64,000 bases of DNA from Deinococcus hopiensis KR-140 (GTDB lineage: Bacteria; Deinococcota; Deinococci; Deinococcales; Deinococcaceae): assembly GCF_900176165.1 (NCBI RefSeq), contig NZ_FWWU01000005.1, forward strand, positions 186,001 through 250,000, given 5' to 3'. The notes beneath the pieces are model-generated. The model worked only from the letters and a program-made list of their open reading frames with translations. It was not told where the DNA came from and ran no database searches. Shown here piece after piece: positions 42,646-50,595 of this stretch; position 1 is the first letter of the stretch; the number at the start of each line of letters is the position of its first letter. The position numbers were made by a program, and so were the translations under genes.

Positions 42646-43620
42646 ATGCTCCCAAATTCGGCTCAATCACCACTGGCGTCAGAGCATGAACTCTCCTCAA
42701 CGGCGATCGGCGTTGATATTGGAGGTACAAAGGTTGCCGTGGGCGTCCTTCAAGGGGAGTCCATCGTCTGCAAAAAGACATTCCCCACACCTCGGGATGG
42801 TTGGTGTAGCGTGCTCGACGAAGTCACTGCCCAGGTCAGGCACCTGCAGCTCGAATTCCCCGAGAGTGTCGGTTTGGGAGTTGGCATGCCGGGGCGGCTG
42901 AAAGAGGGCAATCAGGAAGTACTTTTCGCCAATAACATTTTTGATTTTGAGCATGTTCCCGTGGTCGAATTTCTTTCCCAAGCCTTGACGCTACCAGTGG
43001 TGCTGGAAAACGATGCCAAAGCGGCTGCCCTCGCTGAAAATAGAATCGGAGCAGCGCGTGGGGCCTCCTCAAGCGTGTACATCACTGTATCTACAGGAAT
43101 AGGCAGCGGCATCATTCTCGATGGCAAAATATGGCGGGGCTTCAATGGCATTGCCGGTGAGCTTGGGCACGTCATGGCGCTGCCCTGCGGCCCTCTGGCA
43201 GGGTCGGCTATCCCCGGCGCCCTCGAAGCAGTGGCGAGTGGGTCGGCAATTGCACGTGACGCGAGCTTCGCTTTTAGCAGTTCCGTGACGACTCCCGAAG
43301 TCTTTAAACTTGCAAAATCCGGTAACAGCAAAGCGAAAAAGATTGTAGATAATGCCATTCGATTCATTGGTACTGCTATTGCAGACATCCAGAAGTTTCT
43401 GGATCCAGAAGTGTTTGTGATAGGCGGCGGCGTGACAGAGGCAGGGCCTTATTTCCTTGATCTAGTTCAGCATTATGCTGACGAGTATACCGCTGGGTTT
43501 GCAAATGTGTCCATTAGAAAAGCCCAGCTTGGCATAGATGCAGGAATGATTGGAGCAGCCCTTCTCGCTAAGGAGTGTTTCTATAGAAACCAGGACACCA
43601 AGGAAGGATCGGGGGGTTAA
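42646..43620 (+). CDS. ROK-family sugar kinase without the usual zinc-binding cysteines
   Basis: 324 residues from the ATG at 42646, chosen because the phosphate-binding 'AIGVDIGGTKVAVGVL' then falls near residue 22. Other motifs: 'VVLENDAKAAALAENRIGAARG' (catalytic Asp), 'TGIGSGIILDGKIWRGFNGIAGELGH', 'EVFVIGGGVTEAGPYFLDLV'. The segment that normally has C-x-C-G-x-x-G-C reads 'CGPLAGSAIPGALEAVASG', with only one Cys, so the zinc site is lost. Divergent from the amino-sugar operon, it probably phosphorylates the released GlcNAc or related sugar for NagA. Confidence 0.88.
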   Translation: MLPNSAQSPLASEHELSSTAIGVDIGGTKVAVGVLQGESIVCKKTFPTPRDGWCSVLDEVTAQVRHLQLEFPESVGLGVGMPGRLKEGNQEVLFANNIFDFEHVPVVEFLSQALTLPVVLENDAKAAALAENRIGAARGASSSVYITVSTGIGSGIILDGKIWRGFNGIAGELGHVMALPCGPLAGSAIPGALEAVASGSAIARDASFAFSSSVTTPEVFKLAKSGNSKAKKIVDNAIRFIGTAIADIQKFLDPEVFVIGGGVTEAGPYFLDLVQHYADEYTAGFANVSIRKAQLGIDAGMIGAALLAKECFYRNQDTKEGSGG

Positions 43621-43894
43621 GATAGACATAAGAGAATCTTTCGTATCATAAGATCACTTGGAATGCAGGCGACTTCTGCAGAACGCCGTGCCGGAGGATA
43701 GCAGAAGAAATGTCATGTGGCATTGTGAGGGTTATAAAAAGTCGGTAAATACTGTGTTGCCTGACTAGTGTAAAGTCATAACAGAAGATGATTTCAATCG
43801 GCGGCAAGGATGAATTTTAGTCTTCTGGAAGTGGATGCAATGCCAGAATGACCCTTTCCGAATCTCTTTAGATCTCCACACTTGTAGTGAATCA

Positions 43895-43979
43895 TTACTT
43901 CTGGTCACCCATTCTGAGAAGAGATGCAGCCTCAAGAAACTGCTCAGCTTCAGGTGCTTCTAGATTATTTTCAAACTCC
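43895..43979 (-). pseudogene. C-terminal gene stub beside the IS5-type unit
   Basis: The minus strand reads 'EFENNLEAPEAEQFLEAASLLRMGDQK' and a stop at 43895, open into the left inverted repeat at 43980. It looks like the acidic helical tail of a small protein cut off by insertion. The remaining gap 43621-43894 shows nothing I can support. Confidence 0.35.
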
Positions 43980-44041
43980 TCTACGGCGTGTAGGCCAAGG
44001 GTTGAAATTGGCGGGAAGGCAAGTATCTTTTTGTGCTGTGA

Positions 44042-44837
44042 CGTGAAGAAATTACGGATGCGCAGTGGGAACGTCTGGAGCCCCTGTTCCCCCCTCTTGT
44101 TGGTCTAGGGCATCCATATCTGGCGCACCGACCCATCGTCAGCGGCATCCTCTGGGTTCTTCGAACCGGTGCACCATGGCGAGACGTTTCTGAGCGATTT
44201 GGCAAATGGACGACGATCCACAGTCGTTTTCGCCGTTGGACGGCGAAAGGCATCCGGCAGGGCGTTTGGAGGGAACTCCAGCGACAGGCTGAGGTACAAG
44301 GCCAGCTCGATTGGTCGATACACTTCGTCGATGGAACGGTGATCAGAGCCCATCAATGTGCTGCAGGCGCACGAGGAGGACAAGAAGGAGAAGCGCTGGG
44401 ACGATCACGAGGAGGCTTCAGTACCAAGATTCACCTTCGTGCGTCAGGGACAAGGCAAGCCCATGGCGTTCGTCCTGAGTGGCGGGGAACGCCATGAATC
44501 CAGATATCTCCCTTCGCTCCTGGAGACCGGAGCAGTTGCTCGTCCAGGACGAGGACGACCACGACTTCGCCCTGATCGCCTGGTGGGCGACAAAGGCTAC
44601 AGCGACACGACAATTCGGAAGCATCTGCATAATCGCGGGATTCGGATCACCATTCCCAGGCGACAAGATCAGGGACCTGACATCTGCTTTGATGCCGCTG
44701 CCTACAAAGAACGAAACAAGGTAGAACGCTTGATCAACCGCTTCAAGAATTTTCGTCGGATCGCCACCCGCTATGATAAACGTGCCGTCATTTACGAGGG
44801 TTGGTTGACGGTCGCCGCTATTCTTCTCTGGCTTTGA
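44042..44837 (+). pseudogene. IS5-family transposase in two frames, no intact start
   Basis: Frame A (44042-44497) reads 'EEITDAQWERLEPLFPPLVGLGHP', 'WVLRTGAPWRDVSERFGKWTTIHSRFRRWTAKG' and the first catalytic Asp in 'HFVDGTVIRAHQCAAGA'. Frame B (ending 44837) continues 'QGQGKPMAFVLSGGERHESRYLPSLLE', second Asp in 'LVGDKGYSD', Glu in 'ERNKVERLINRFKNFRRIATRYDKRA'. The frames differ by +1 near 44440. IS5-type elements of the IS427 group normally use a programmed frameshift, but frame A also has a stop just before its first codons and no start, so decay is more likely. Confidence 0.75.
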
Positions 44838-44841
44838 TTCT

Positions 44842-45138
44842 TTACCACTTGAACAGCGTGATAATAGGACGAAACAGAACGTCAAACTTGTTATTGATCA
44901 GCCGAATTTGATAAAGCGCTATGGAATCAATTGCTTCCATAGCGATGGCGTGCAATTCGGCTTCCTGGAGACCTGACCAGATCCCTATTGTGGCGAGCAC
45001 CGTGTTGGATTCCAGCTTGAACACGATGTCAGGATCCATACTCAGTTCATTCGAAGAGTGGACCTGAACGTGGACCCCATTCTTCTCCACGTCTTGCCTT
45101 GAGGCTTCCAGCCAGTTCTTGAATCGTTCGACGTCCAT
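44842..45138 (-). CDS. Passenger ORF inside the IS5-type unit
   Basis: 98 residues from the ATG at 45138 with GAGG about 8 nt upstream. Sequence: 'MDVERFKNWLEASRQDVEKNGVHVQVHSSNELSMDPDIVFKLESNTVLATIGIWSGLQEAELHAIAMEAIDSIALYQI'. The acidic, single-domain alpha/beta character recalls immunity proteins of contact-dependent toxins, but this is only an impression. The AT content is higher than in neighbours. It ends 4 bp from the transposase stop, tail-to-tail, inside the 21-bp repeats. Confidence 0.6.
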   Translation of the reverse strand: MDVERFKNWLEASRQDVEKNGVHVQVHSSNELSMDPDIVFKLESNTVLATIGIWSGLQEAELHAIAMEAIDSIALYQIRLINNKFDVLFRPIITLFKW

Positions 45139-45427
45139 CACGGGTCCTCAGCCTACTTCACCTTCTACCTTGGCCTACACGCCGTAGATGTATCAGGCAC
45201 AAATACTGCGGCCTGGTGCGACTTCTCGAACTCAAGGCCGAGCTCGAAGCAATTTTAACCGTGCAGGACGGTGTTCTCGTCACTTGAGCCAAAACTGCAA
45301 GATTTCAGGTACTGAAGCTTAGGGGCCAAGGTGCCGGTACAGATGACGCAACTCCTTGGAGCTCAGTGGCGTAGAACAGAGCAGCAAGTTGGACAGCCGG
45401 ACCCTCCCGGTTGAGAAGGTGCAGCCT

Positions 45428-45560
45428 TCATGCCCGGGCCTGTACGGCGTGCGCCGCGCCATAGTCCTTACGAAACAAGTTGCGCCGCTGCAACTCGGGG
45501 ACAACCCAGCGGGTAAAGTCGGTCAGGGAGGTAGGGAAAGGCGACGGTCAGCGCCTGAGC
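45428..45560 (-). pseudogene. C-terminal relic of an LLM-class flavin monooxygenase
   Basis: Leftward, one frame reads 'LTVAFPYLPD', and a frame shifted by one base reads 'LTDFTRWVVPELQRRNLFRKDY', then a stop at 45428. 'VVPELQRR.LFR..Y' is the characteristic C-terminus of nitrilotriacetate-monooxygenase-type luciferase-like enzymes. Only about 40 codons remain. The rest of 45189-45585 has no gene I can support. Confidence 0.5.
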
Positions 45561-45585
45561 GGCTTGAACGAGCAGAATAGGAGCT

Positions 45586-46488
45586 ATGCTCGCGAACCAG
45601 AACGACCTGTCGGACGTACTGAAGCAAGCTGTGGACGCAGCGACCAACGGCATCGTCATCAGCAGCAACGAGGGCGATCGGCCCATCATGTACTGCAACC
45701 GCGCATTCGAGCGGCTGACAGGGTACCCATCGAACGAGATCCTCGGGCGCAACTGCCGCTTTCTACAAGGTGAAGATACAGACCCCGAGACCCGCACGCG
45801 CCTTCGCCAGGCGGTCGATGCTGGAGAGGAGGTCGACGTTGTCATCCTGAATTACCGCAAGAATGGCACGCCGTTCTGGAACGCACTGAACCTCGCGCCT
45901 CTTCACGATTCGCAGGGCCACGTCACTCACTTCGTGGGCATCCAGACGGATATGACAGAGCGCATCCGGTTGCAGCACACCCTGGAAGAACAGGTGCACA
46001 CCGACCACCTGACCGGGCTGCGGAGCCGCACGCACTTCATGCAGGCGCTGCATACAGCCGTTCAGGATCTAAACGCCGGCCGCCTCTTCGCGGTAGGCTT
46101 TGCTGACCTCGATGACTTCAAAGCGGTGAACGACGCCTTTGGCCACGACGCGGGCGACGAACTGTTGCGTCAGGTGGGCACGAGGCTGCGCGAGTGTGTC
46201 CGGAAGGAGGACATCGTGGCGCGTCTGGCAGGAGACGAATTTGCGCTGCTGGTCCGCACCACAGAGCGCCAGACGCTCGAGAACCTCGCACGGCGGCTCC
46301 TGAAATCGCTGGAACGACCCGTCCGACTTCAGGGCGTTCAAGTCCGCGTTCAGGCGAGTCTCGGGCTGATCCTGCCAGCCGCCGGCATGGATGCGGAAGA
46401 GTTGCTGGCCGCAGCAGACCAGGCCATGTACGAGGCCAAGCGCGCGGGGAAGCACACGTTCGTGATCCGCAACTGCCCCGGGTCATAA
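45586..46488 (+). CDS. LOV-GGDEF protein, blue-light-sensing diguanylate cyclase
   Basis: 300 residues. Residues about 8-125 form a PAS domain of LOV type: 'PIMYCNRAFERLTGYPSNEILGRNCRFLQGEDTDPETR' has the photoactive Cys (residue 57) in the N-C-R-F-L-Q signature, and 'YRKNGTPFWNALNLAPLHDSQGHVTHFVGIQTDMTER' completes the fold. The GGDEF domain follows (about 138-295) with 'DHLTGLRSR', 'FADLDDFKAVNDAFGHDAGDELL', an active-site AGDEF (215-219) in place of GGDEF, and an intact RxxD inhibitory site (R-K-E-D, 206-209). The output is probably light-dependent c-di-GMP synthesis; the first Gly to Ala change may reduce it. Confidence 0.92.
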   Translation: MLANQNDLSDVLKQAVDAATNGIVISSNEGDRPIMYCNRAFERLTGYPSNEILGRNCRFLQGEDTDPETRTRLRQAVDAGEEVDVVILNYRKNGTPFWNALNLAPLHDSQGHVTHFVGIQTDMTERIRLQHTLEEQVHTDHLTGLRSRTHFMQALHTAVQDLNAGRLFAVGFADLDDFKAVNDAFGHDAGDELLRQVGTRLRECVRKEDIVARLAGDEFALLVRTTERQTLENLARRLLKSLERPVRLQGVQVRVQASLGLILPAAGMDAEELLAAADQAMYEAKRAGKHTFVIRNCPGS

Positions 46489-46599
46489 CGGCGAACGTGA
46501 GGTACCACCCACGACACCTCACGCGTGGTCGGCGTCTCGCACAACCGCGCCGCTCGACATTGGAGGAATTTCCATGCGCGTCTTCGTCCGGCTTCATCG

Positions 46600-46945
46600 G
46601 CCCGGCAAAGCGTGAAGCTGTCGCCCGGCACCACCGCCAATCTCCGGGAACACCAGGAACGGCAGCAGCAGGAAAGGGTCGTCCTGGGACCCGACGAGGA
46701 GGGCCAGGACTTCATCTTCGCCAACGAGTTGGGAGGCCGACCGAGCCGCGCACCCTCTACGGATGGTACCGGCAAATCGTCGCCCAAGCGGGACTGCCGC
46801 CCATCCGCTTCCACGACCTCAGGCACACCGCCGCGTCCCTGATGATCAGCCGGGGAATTGATGACCAAGACGGTAAGCGAGCGCCTGGGGTCATGGCGTC
46901 TACTCTACGAGCAGGGTACCTATGCCCTGACGACGTTCCCGTGAA
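46600..46945 (+). pseudogene. Tyrosine recombinase relic, rightward
   Basis: Pieces of one integrase lie in three frames: 'VKLSPGTTANLREHQERQQQERVVLGPDEEGQDFIFANELGGRP', then 'RTLYGWYRQIVAQAGLPPIRFHDLRHTAASLMISRGI' with the catalytic H-x-L-R-H, then 'TKTVSERLGSWRLLYEQGTYALTTFP'. The C-terminal Tyr is not visible. At least two frameshifts, so inactive. It points tail-to-tail at a second integrase relic. Confidence 0.65.
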
Positions 46946-46959
46946 TCGGGAGACAGGAC

Positions 46960-47359
46960 GAACACCTCCCACGTCACGCCGTGGTAGGCCGCGCCCCGCC
47001 AGGTGCGGTACGGAAAGAGCTGCTCACCGGTGTACCGCCGCGATCTTGGTACCGGTCGAAAGCGGGTGAGAGGCGCGGCGAGGCGAGACGGGCACTTCGC
47101 GCGACTTGCGCCCCTTGCCGGACCGCACCACCAGCCGGGCATCGTCCTCGCCGAGGTCCACGCCGCGCCATCCGAGGGACAGCGTCTCATCGATCCGCAC
47201 CCCCGTGTGGGCCAGCACCACACCTCCAGGTGAGGTACCACTCGACGATCTCCCACAAGGTTGCCGCGTCTTTTTCGGCGCAGGCCTTTACTGCCGGCGG
47301 AGGCTGGACCAGGCGGACGTCCGGTGGTGAAGGTCTGCGTTGTACTGCGCGGGCGTCAT
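46960..47359 (-). pseudogene. Tyrosine recombinase relic, leftward
   Basis: A good ribosome-binding site (GGAGGAG) precedes the ATG at 47359 ('MTPAQYNADLHHRTSAWSSLRRQ'), but the frame stops at once. Later frames give 'ACAEKDAATLWEIVEWYLT' and 'VLAHTGVRIDETLSLGWRGVDLGEDDARLVVRSGKGRKSREVPVS', the N-terminal catalytic Arg region of XerC/D-like integrases. Only part of the catalytic domain remains. It is convergent with the relic at 46600-46945. Confidence 0.6.
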
Positions 47360-47384
47360 GGCCTCTCCTCCATCTTGCTGCGTT

Positions 47385-47412
47385 TTTACCAATAATCCAT
47401 CTTATTGGTAAA
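47385..47412. promoter_or_regulatory. Perfect 11-bp palindrome upstream of the leftward integrase relic
   Basis: TTTACCAATAA and TTATTGGTAAA flank a 6-nt loop. It sits 26 bp before the integrase ribosome-binding site and start, in an otherwise GC-rich region, as expected for an operator. Confidence 0.5.
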
Positions 47413-47839
47413 CCTCCCCAAGACTTGACCATCCCCCAGAAACTCGCCAGATCGTGACCTCTCCCGAGCTTGGCAGGAAGCGGGACACCTTTCCCGAACC
47501 TTCTTTTGTCCCAAAGCAGAAAGAGAACGGTCTTCTTTGCGATGGCCGAAAACAAGGTGGGCAAAACGCCGTCCCAGACGCGGCAAAAACCACTTGTCCA
47601 CAGGAAGGCCAGGAAGGGGCCTCCAGCAGGTTCTGAGGGGTAAAGGAGGGGGATGTGGTGAAGCGGTCAATGGGAGGCATGCGACGTAATGGGTGCGGGG
47701 AATGGCACGCTTGCAGATGTGGGGTCAGGGGGCACGCTCAGGGCGGGGTTCGAAGTCACGGCCCCAGCCCAGGTGCGGGCGCGGTACAGGGCGCGAACAC
47801 CGTAGAGGCAAGTCCGGACGCTGCCCAGCGCCGGCTGTC
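47413..47839. other. Stretch without a convincing gene
   Basis: Open frames here are short and mutually overlapping. The best candidate is a 33-codon basic ORF at 47542-47643 (MAENKVGKTPSQTRQKPLVH...) with no ribosome-binding site. I do not call it a gene. Confidence 0.4.
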
Positions 47840-48337
47840 CAGGTGGTGCACTTTGGCACGCGCCGGCTTTGCGCGCTGCTGTTCTGCAGCAAGAGCCGCC
47901 TCCCGGAACTTCAGGTCCAACCCGCGAAGGCCACCCCCTCCCGCATCGCCCGAGAGCTGTTCCCCCGCCTGACCGACGCGGAGATTTAGCAGGCCGTGGA
48001 CGCCGTACAGCAGGACATGCCGCTGGATACCAAGGCACGTGGCTCCGAGATGCTCGCTCAGCTGGGTCTCGACCGTCTGATCGGCGAAACGCTCACGCTG
48101 GAGATGATCACGGGACAAGCTCCGGTCGCCAGCCCCTCTGCTCCAGCAGCACTCAGCACCCCCACTCCACACGAGCCGCCTCCGCCCTCACCGGTCAGCA
48201 TCGAGGTGGACAGCTGGTGGGAACACAAGCACCTCGAGGACAAGGTCGTCCCCTTCGACGGGCCGAAGGTCGAACTGCACACGGGCGAGAAGCTCGCTTC
48301 ATTCCTGCTGGTGAAGGATGACCGGCGGGTGCATTGA
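47840..48337 (+). pseudogene. Degraded copy of the rep 3' end
   Basis: 'ALLFCSKSRLPELQVQPAKATPSRIARELFPRLTDAEI' is followed by a TAG where the gene at 52521 has CAG, and then in the same frame 'QAVDAVQQDMPLDTKARGSEMLAQLGLDRLIGETLTLEMITGQAP' through 'VELHTGEKLASFLLVKDDRRVH'. This is the C-terminal 165 residues of the rep-like protein, with a premature stop, and the DNA-binding N-terminus and iteron region are missing. The order of small genes after it is the same as after the intact rep, so the whole segment is a diverged duplicate. Confidence 0.8.
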
Positions 48338-48402
48338 CTTTGCTCGGACCAGCGCCTGACGCGCAAAAATGGGAGGCGATGATGGAAACGGTGCTGAAGT
48401 AG

Positions 48403-48640
48403 GTGGAACCCGGAAAGATCGTCGTGCCAGTATCAAGCGGCCTCTCCCCATGTCTACTTACCCTCCGGGCGACGCTTCACGGTGAACTGCGCATGGCCAC
48501 GGACGAGGGCACGTTGTCCGTCTCCCTCATCCTTTCTGGCGTGAAGTCACGGGGAACGACCGTCGTGCGGCCCGCCGTTCTGGCGACGACGGCTCCCTGC
48601 CCATCCACGCCCCCGAGGAACCTCTACACCCCCCGTTCTG
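48403..48640 (+). pseudogene. Small-gene pair, first member (copy 2, frameshifted)
   Basis: The frame from 48403 reads 'MEPGKIVVPVSSGLSPCLLTLRATLHGELRMATDEGTLSVSL', then a one-base shift is needed to reach 'ARRSGDDGSLPIHAP', the family C-terminus seen as 'ARGFGYYGPLPIHAP' at 54033. Same position after the rep relic as the intact copy has after rep. Confidence 0.6.
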
Positions 48641-48675
48641 ACCCGCTGGAGCGGGCCTGGCAGGAGCACACCAAC

Positions 48676-48888
48676 ATGGGCAAGAAACGCGGTATCCCGA
48701 CCTACGTTGATACCCGCCCCGCCCATCTCGCCAATGCAGCCACCCTCAAAACGGAAGGCCTCAAATCTCATCGCGACCAGCTTCCCGCCGCTCTCTTCAA
48801 GTACAAGGGCAAGGACCTGGAAGGCACTTGCGCCCTGTACGAGCGCGCCGAGTGCGTGCCCCTCGAACAGAAGCCCGAGGCCTCGTGA
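48676..48888 (+). CDS. Small-gene pair, second member (copy 2)
   Basis: 70 residues from the ATG at 48676, preceded by GCAGGAGCAC as in the other copies: 'MGKKRGIPTYVDTRPAHLANAA', then 'DQLPAALFKYKGKDLEGTCALYERAECVPLEQKPEAS'. It is intact although both the rep relic and the first pair member beside it are broken, which suggests this gene may be kept by selection. Function unknown. Confidence 0.7.
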   Translation: MGKKRGIPTYVDTRPAHLANAATLKTEGLKSHRDQLPAALFKYKGKDLEGTCALYERAECVPLEQKPEAS

Positions 48889-49028
48889 CTGCTGGTCTCC
48901 CCCACAGTGTGACCCTTACCCTCACCGGCTGGGCAGTGCCCTGCGGGCGGGGTGTGCGTGTGAATGGCATTCGCGCCCGCACGGTCTGGAAGCCGGAAAG
49001 CGCCCAGCGTGTCACCGTCACGGCCTAA
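48885..49028 (+). CDS. Short ORF overlapping the small-pair gene
   Basis: 47 codons from a GTG at 48885 that overlaps the previous stop (GTGA): 'VTAGLPHSVTLTLTGWAVPCGRGVRVNGIRARTVWKPESAQRVTVTA'. The coupling is suggestive, and the beta-strand pattern looks like the start of a longer protein. It may be a truncated gene. Confidence 0.35.
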   Translation: MTAGLPHSVTLTLTGWAVPCGRGVRVNGIRARTVWKPESAQRVTVTA

Positions 49029-49042
49029 TCCGCGCACCGACC

Positions 49043-49390
49043 CGGACGGCACGCTCGCCCCCCTGATGACCCGTAAAGGGGCCTGCCGGCCAGCAAGAAG
49101 CCCGAACGGCAGCCGCTTCACGGTGACCGGCAGGCGGATCAAGCTCGACCGGGGCGAGGGCCTCATTTGCGTGGAGGTTTGCCCGGCTGTGGCGAGCACG
49201 GCGCCGTTCGTGGTGGCGATGCAGGCGAGCAGCGAGGTTCTGAGACTGGACGCCAGTGCCTTGTACGTGCAGGTCACCGGGTGGCTCTTGACGCCAGGGA
49301 AGGGCATCCTGCTGGCCGAGCACGTCGCCAATGGTGCACGCGCCTGTGCCAGACCTTCAACCTGCCCACCATCGAGATTGAGATCGATGA
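49043..49390 (+). pseudogene. Relic related to the one at 27378-27700
   Basis: 'TVTGRRIKLDRGEGLICVEVCPAVASTAPFVVAMQASSEVLRLDASALYVQVTGWLLTPGKGILLAEHVA' is one continuous frame, better preserved than the 27-kb copy, but it runs out of frame at 'NGARACARPS', where the other copy continues 'VYAPVAEKWRGWKP'. Truncated or frameshifted at its C-terminus. Family function is unknown. Confidence 0.55.
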
Positions 49391-49592
49391 CCGCTCTTAC
49401 GCAGGGCCCGTGATAAGTTACGCGGACCTGCTGGTGTACGCTGCGACCCTGCCGGACGGGCTGGTGGACGAACTGTCGGACCTGTCGTCAGACGGGTTGA
49501 AGGCCGCGGAGATTCGGAGGCGGCGTGATCGGGCACGCGGCTCCCCGAACTCGCCCACGTCCAGGAGGCCAAGATCCGGGCCGTTCGGGTGA
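49348..49592 (+). pseudogene. Acidic gene fragment, possibly phage-derived
   Basis: In the frame overlapping the previous relic, 'TFNLPTIEIEIDDRSYAGPVISYADLLVYAATLPDGLVDELSDLSSDGLKAAEIRRRRD' looks like genuine coding sequence without its own start. The composition recalls phage tail-assembly proteins, but I cannot assign it. Confidence 0.3.
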
Positions 49593-49726
49593 GGGTGGGG
49601 ACGCTTCAGGAAAAACCCTCTACAACCCAATATAGACGTTCCCCGCCTTTGATCCTTTAGAATGGGCATTATCTTCGTACTGATTGATCAGAACATATCT
49701 ATGTCGAAGTGAAGGAGCGCACCAAA

Positions 49727-50242
49727 ATGAAAGTGGCCGCATTATCAACCTTGCTTTGTCTGCTGACTATTGCCCAGGCCAGTAATAACTATTTTCGCGT
49801 GCCAAACACCAGTGTCTCGTATCGGGTGTCTCGCGAAAAGACGGGAGAAAATAACAGCAGCATTTTTCTAGATGACTCAAGCAAAAAATCGACCATTACC
49901 ATCGCATGCTTCAATTATGCGCCAATCTTTTATATTACCGTTCCCGAGAAGATACTTACTCAGCAGCAAGCCAGGGACAGCATAATTCCCGATCTTTATA
50001 TTCGCGCCGACTCTGCGAAAAAGGTAGGACGCTTCGAGGCTGCCGCTGTAGGAGATGAGGCAACCACAGACTTCAACACCATTGGGGGTTGGGAGAACGA
50101 CCAGCAGATCGTGTCCCTCATGCTATCGGAGAAGAAATCAGTGACTGTGCAGTTCAAAGTTGTAACAGGCAAGTATGTGCGTTATACCTTCCCCACCGCT
50201 GGCCTGGCCTCTACCTTCAAGCTTTTACGCAATTGCAAATAA
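49727..50242 (+). CDS. Small exported protein
   Basis: 171 residues from the ATG at 49727, 9 nt after AAGGAG. Signal peptide MKVAALSTLLCLLTIAQA. The mature part has 'NYFRVPNTSVSYRVSREKTGENNSSIFLDDSSKK' and a C-terminal Cys. The DNA is less GC-rich than its neighbours, so it may have been acquired. A terminator follows 37 bp after the stop. No known family. Confidence 0.75.
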   Translation: MKVAALSTLLCLLTIAQASNNYFRVPNTSVSYRVSREKTGENNSSIFLDDSSKKSTITIACFNYAPIFYITVPEKILTQQQARDSIIPDLYIRADSAKKVGRFEAAAVGDEATTDFNTIGGWENDQQIVSLMLSEKKSVTVQFKVVTGKYVRYTFPTAGLASTFKLLRNCK

Positions 50243-50279
50243 TATAGAATACAGCTTGTTACATCCTGATATTCCAGGA

Positions 50280-50327
50280 GCAATGCCCCGGTGTGAGAAT
50301 AAGATTCCTACCGAGGCATTGCTTTCT
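50280..50327 (+). terminator. Terminator of the exported-protein gene
   Basis: GCAATGCCCCGGT pairs with ACCGAGGCATTGC (one mismatch in 13) and TTTCT follows. Confidence 0.7.
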
Positions 50328-50337
50328 ATTCTTACGT

Positions 50338-50595
50338 TCAGAACTTCGGATCCAAAAGGCCTATTTTGATCCCTCTTGGCTTAAATACAGCCTGATTTAC
50401 CCTAGAAATCATAATTAACATAACCAGAAGGGATAATAATCCCACAAAGGGAGCAAGGAAAAGTGCCAGAATCGCATACGACCTCCCATTCTTCACCTTT
50501 GCTTTCTGCATAAAAGGGAAGAACAGAATGACAGATATAAAACCAATGATATATCTTAAAACAACAAAGGCTGTTGGCATCGTATCGGTGTTCAT
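50338..50595 (-). CDS. Small membrane protein
   Basis: 85 residues, AT-rich codons. Two hydrophobic segments (about 10-28 and 42-63: 'VVLRYIIGFISVILFFPFM', 'YAILALFLAPFVGLLSLLVMLIMI') with a basic loop between. Convergent with the exported-protein gene and likely part of the same acquired segment. Function unknown. The 350 bp upstream (50596-50944) show no further gene. Confidence 0.65.
   Translation of the reverse strand: MNTDTMPTAFVVLRYIIGFISVILFFPFMQKAKVKNGRSYAILALFLAPFVGLLSLLVMLIMISRVNQAVFKPRGIKIGLLDPKF

Larger units (their letters stand above)
43980..45188. mobile_element. IS5-type unit with 21-bp inverted repeats and a passenger ORF
   Basis: A 21-bp sequence starting TCTACGGCGTGTAGG at 43980 is repeated exactly, inverted, at 45168-45188. 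Between them are an IS5-type transposase relic (plus strand) and a convergent 98-residue ORF (minus strand). At 1,209 bp the unit is longer than a simple IS5-type element. A 22-bp solo copy of the end occurs at 21934. No target duplication was identified. Confidence 0.6.
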
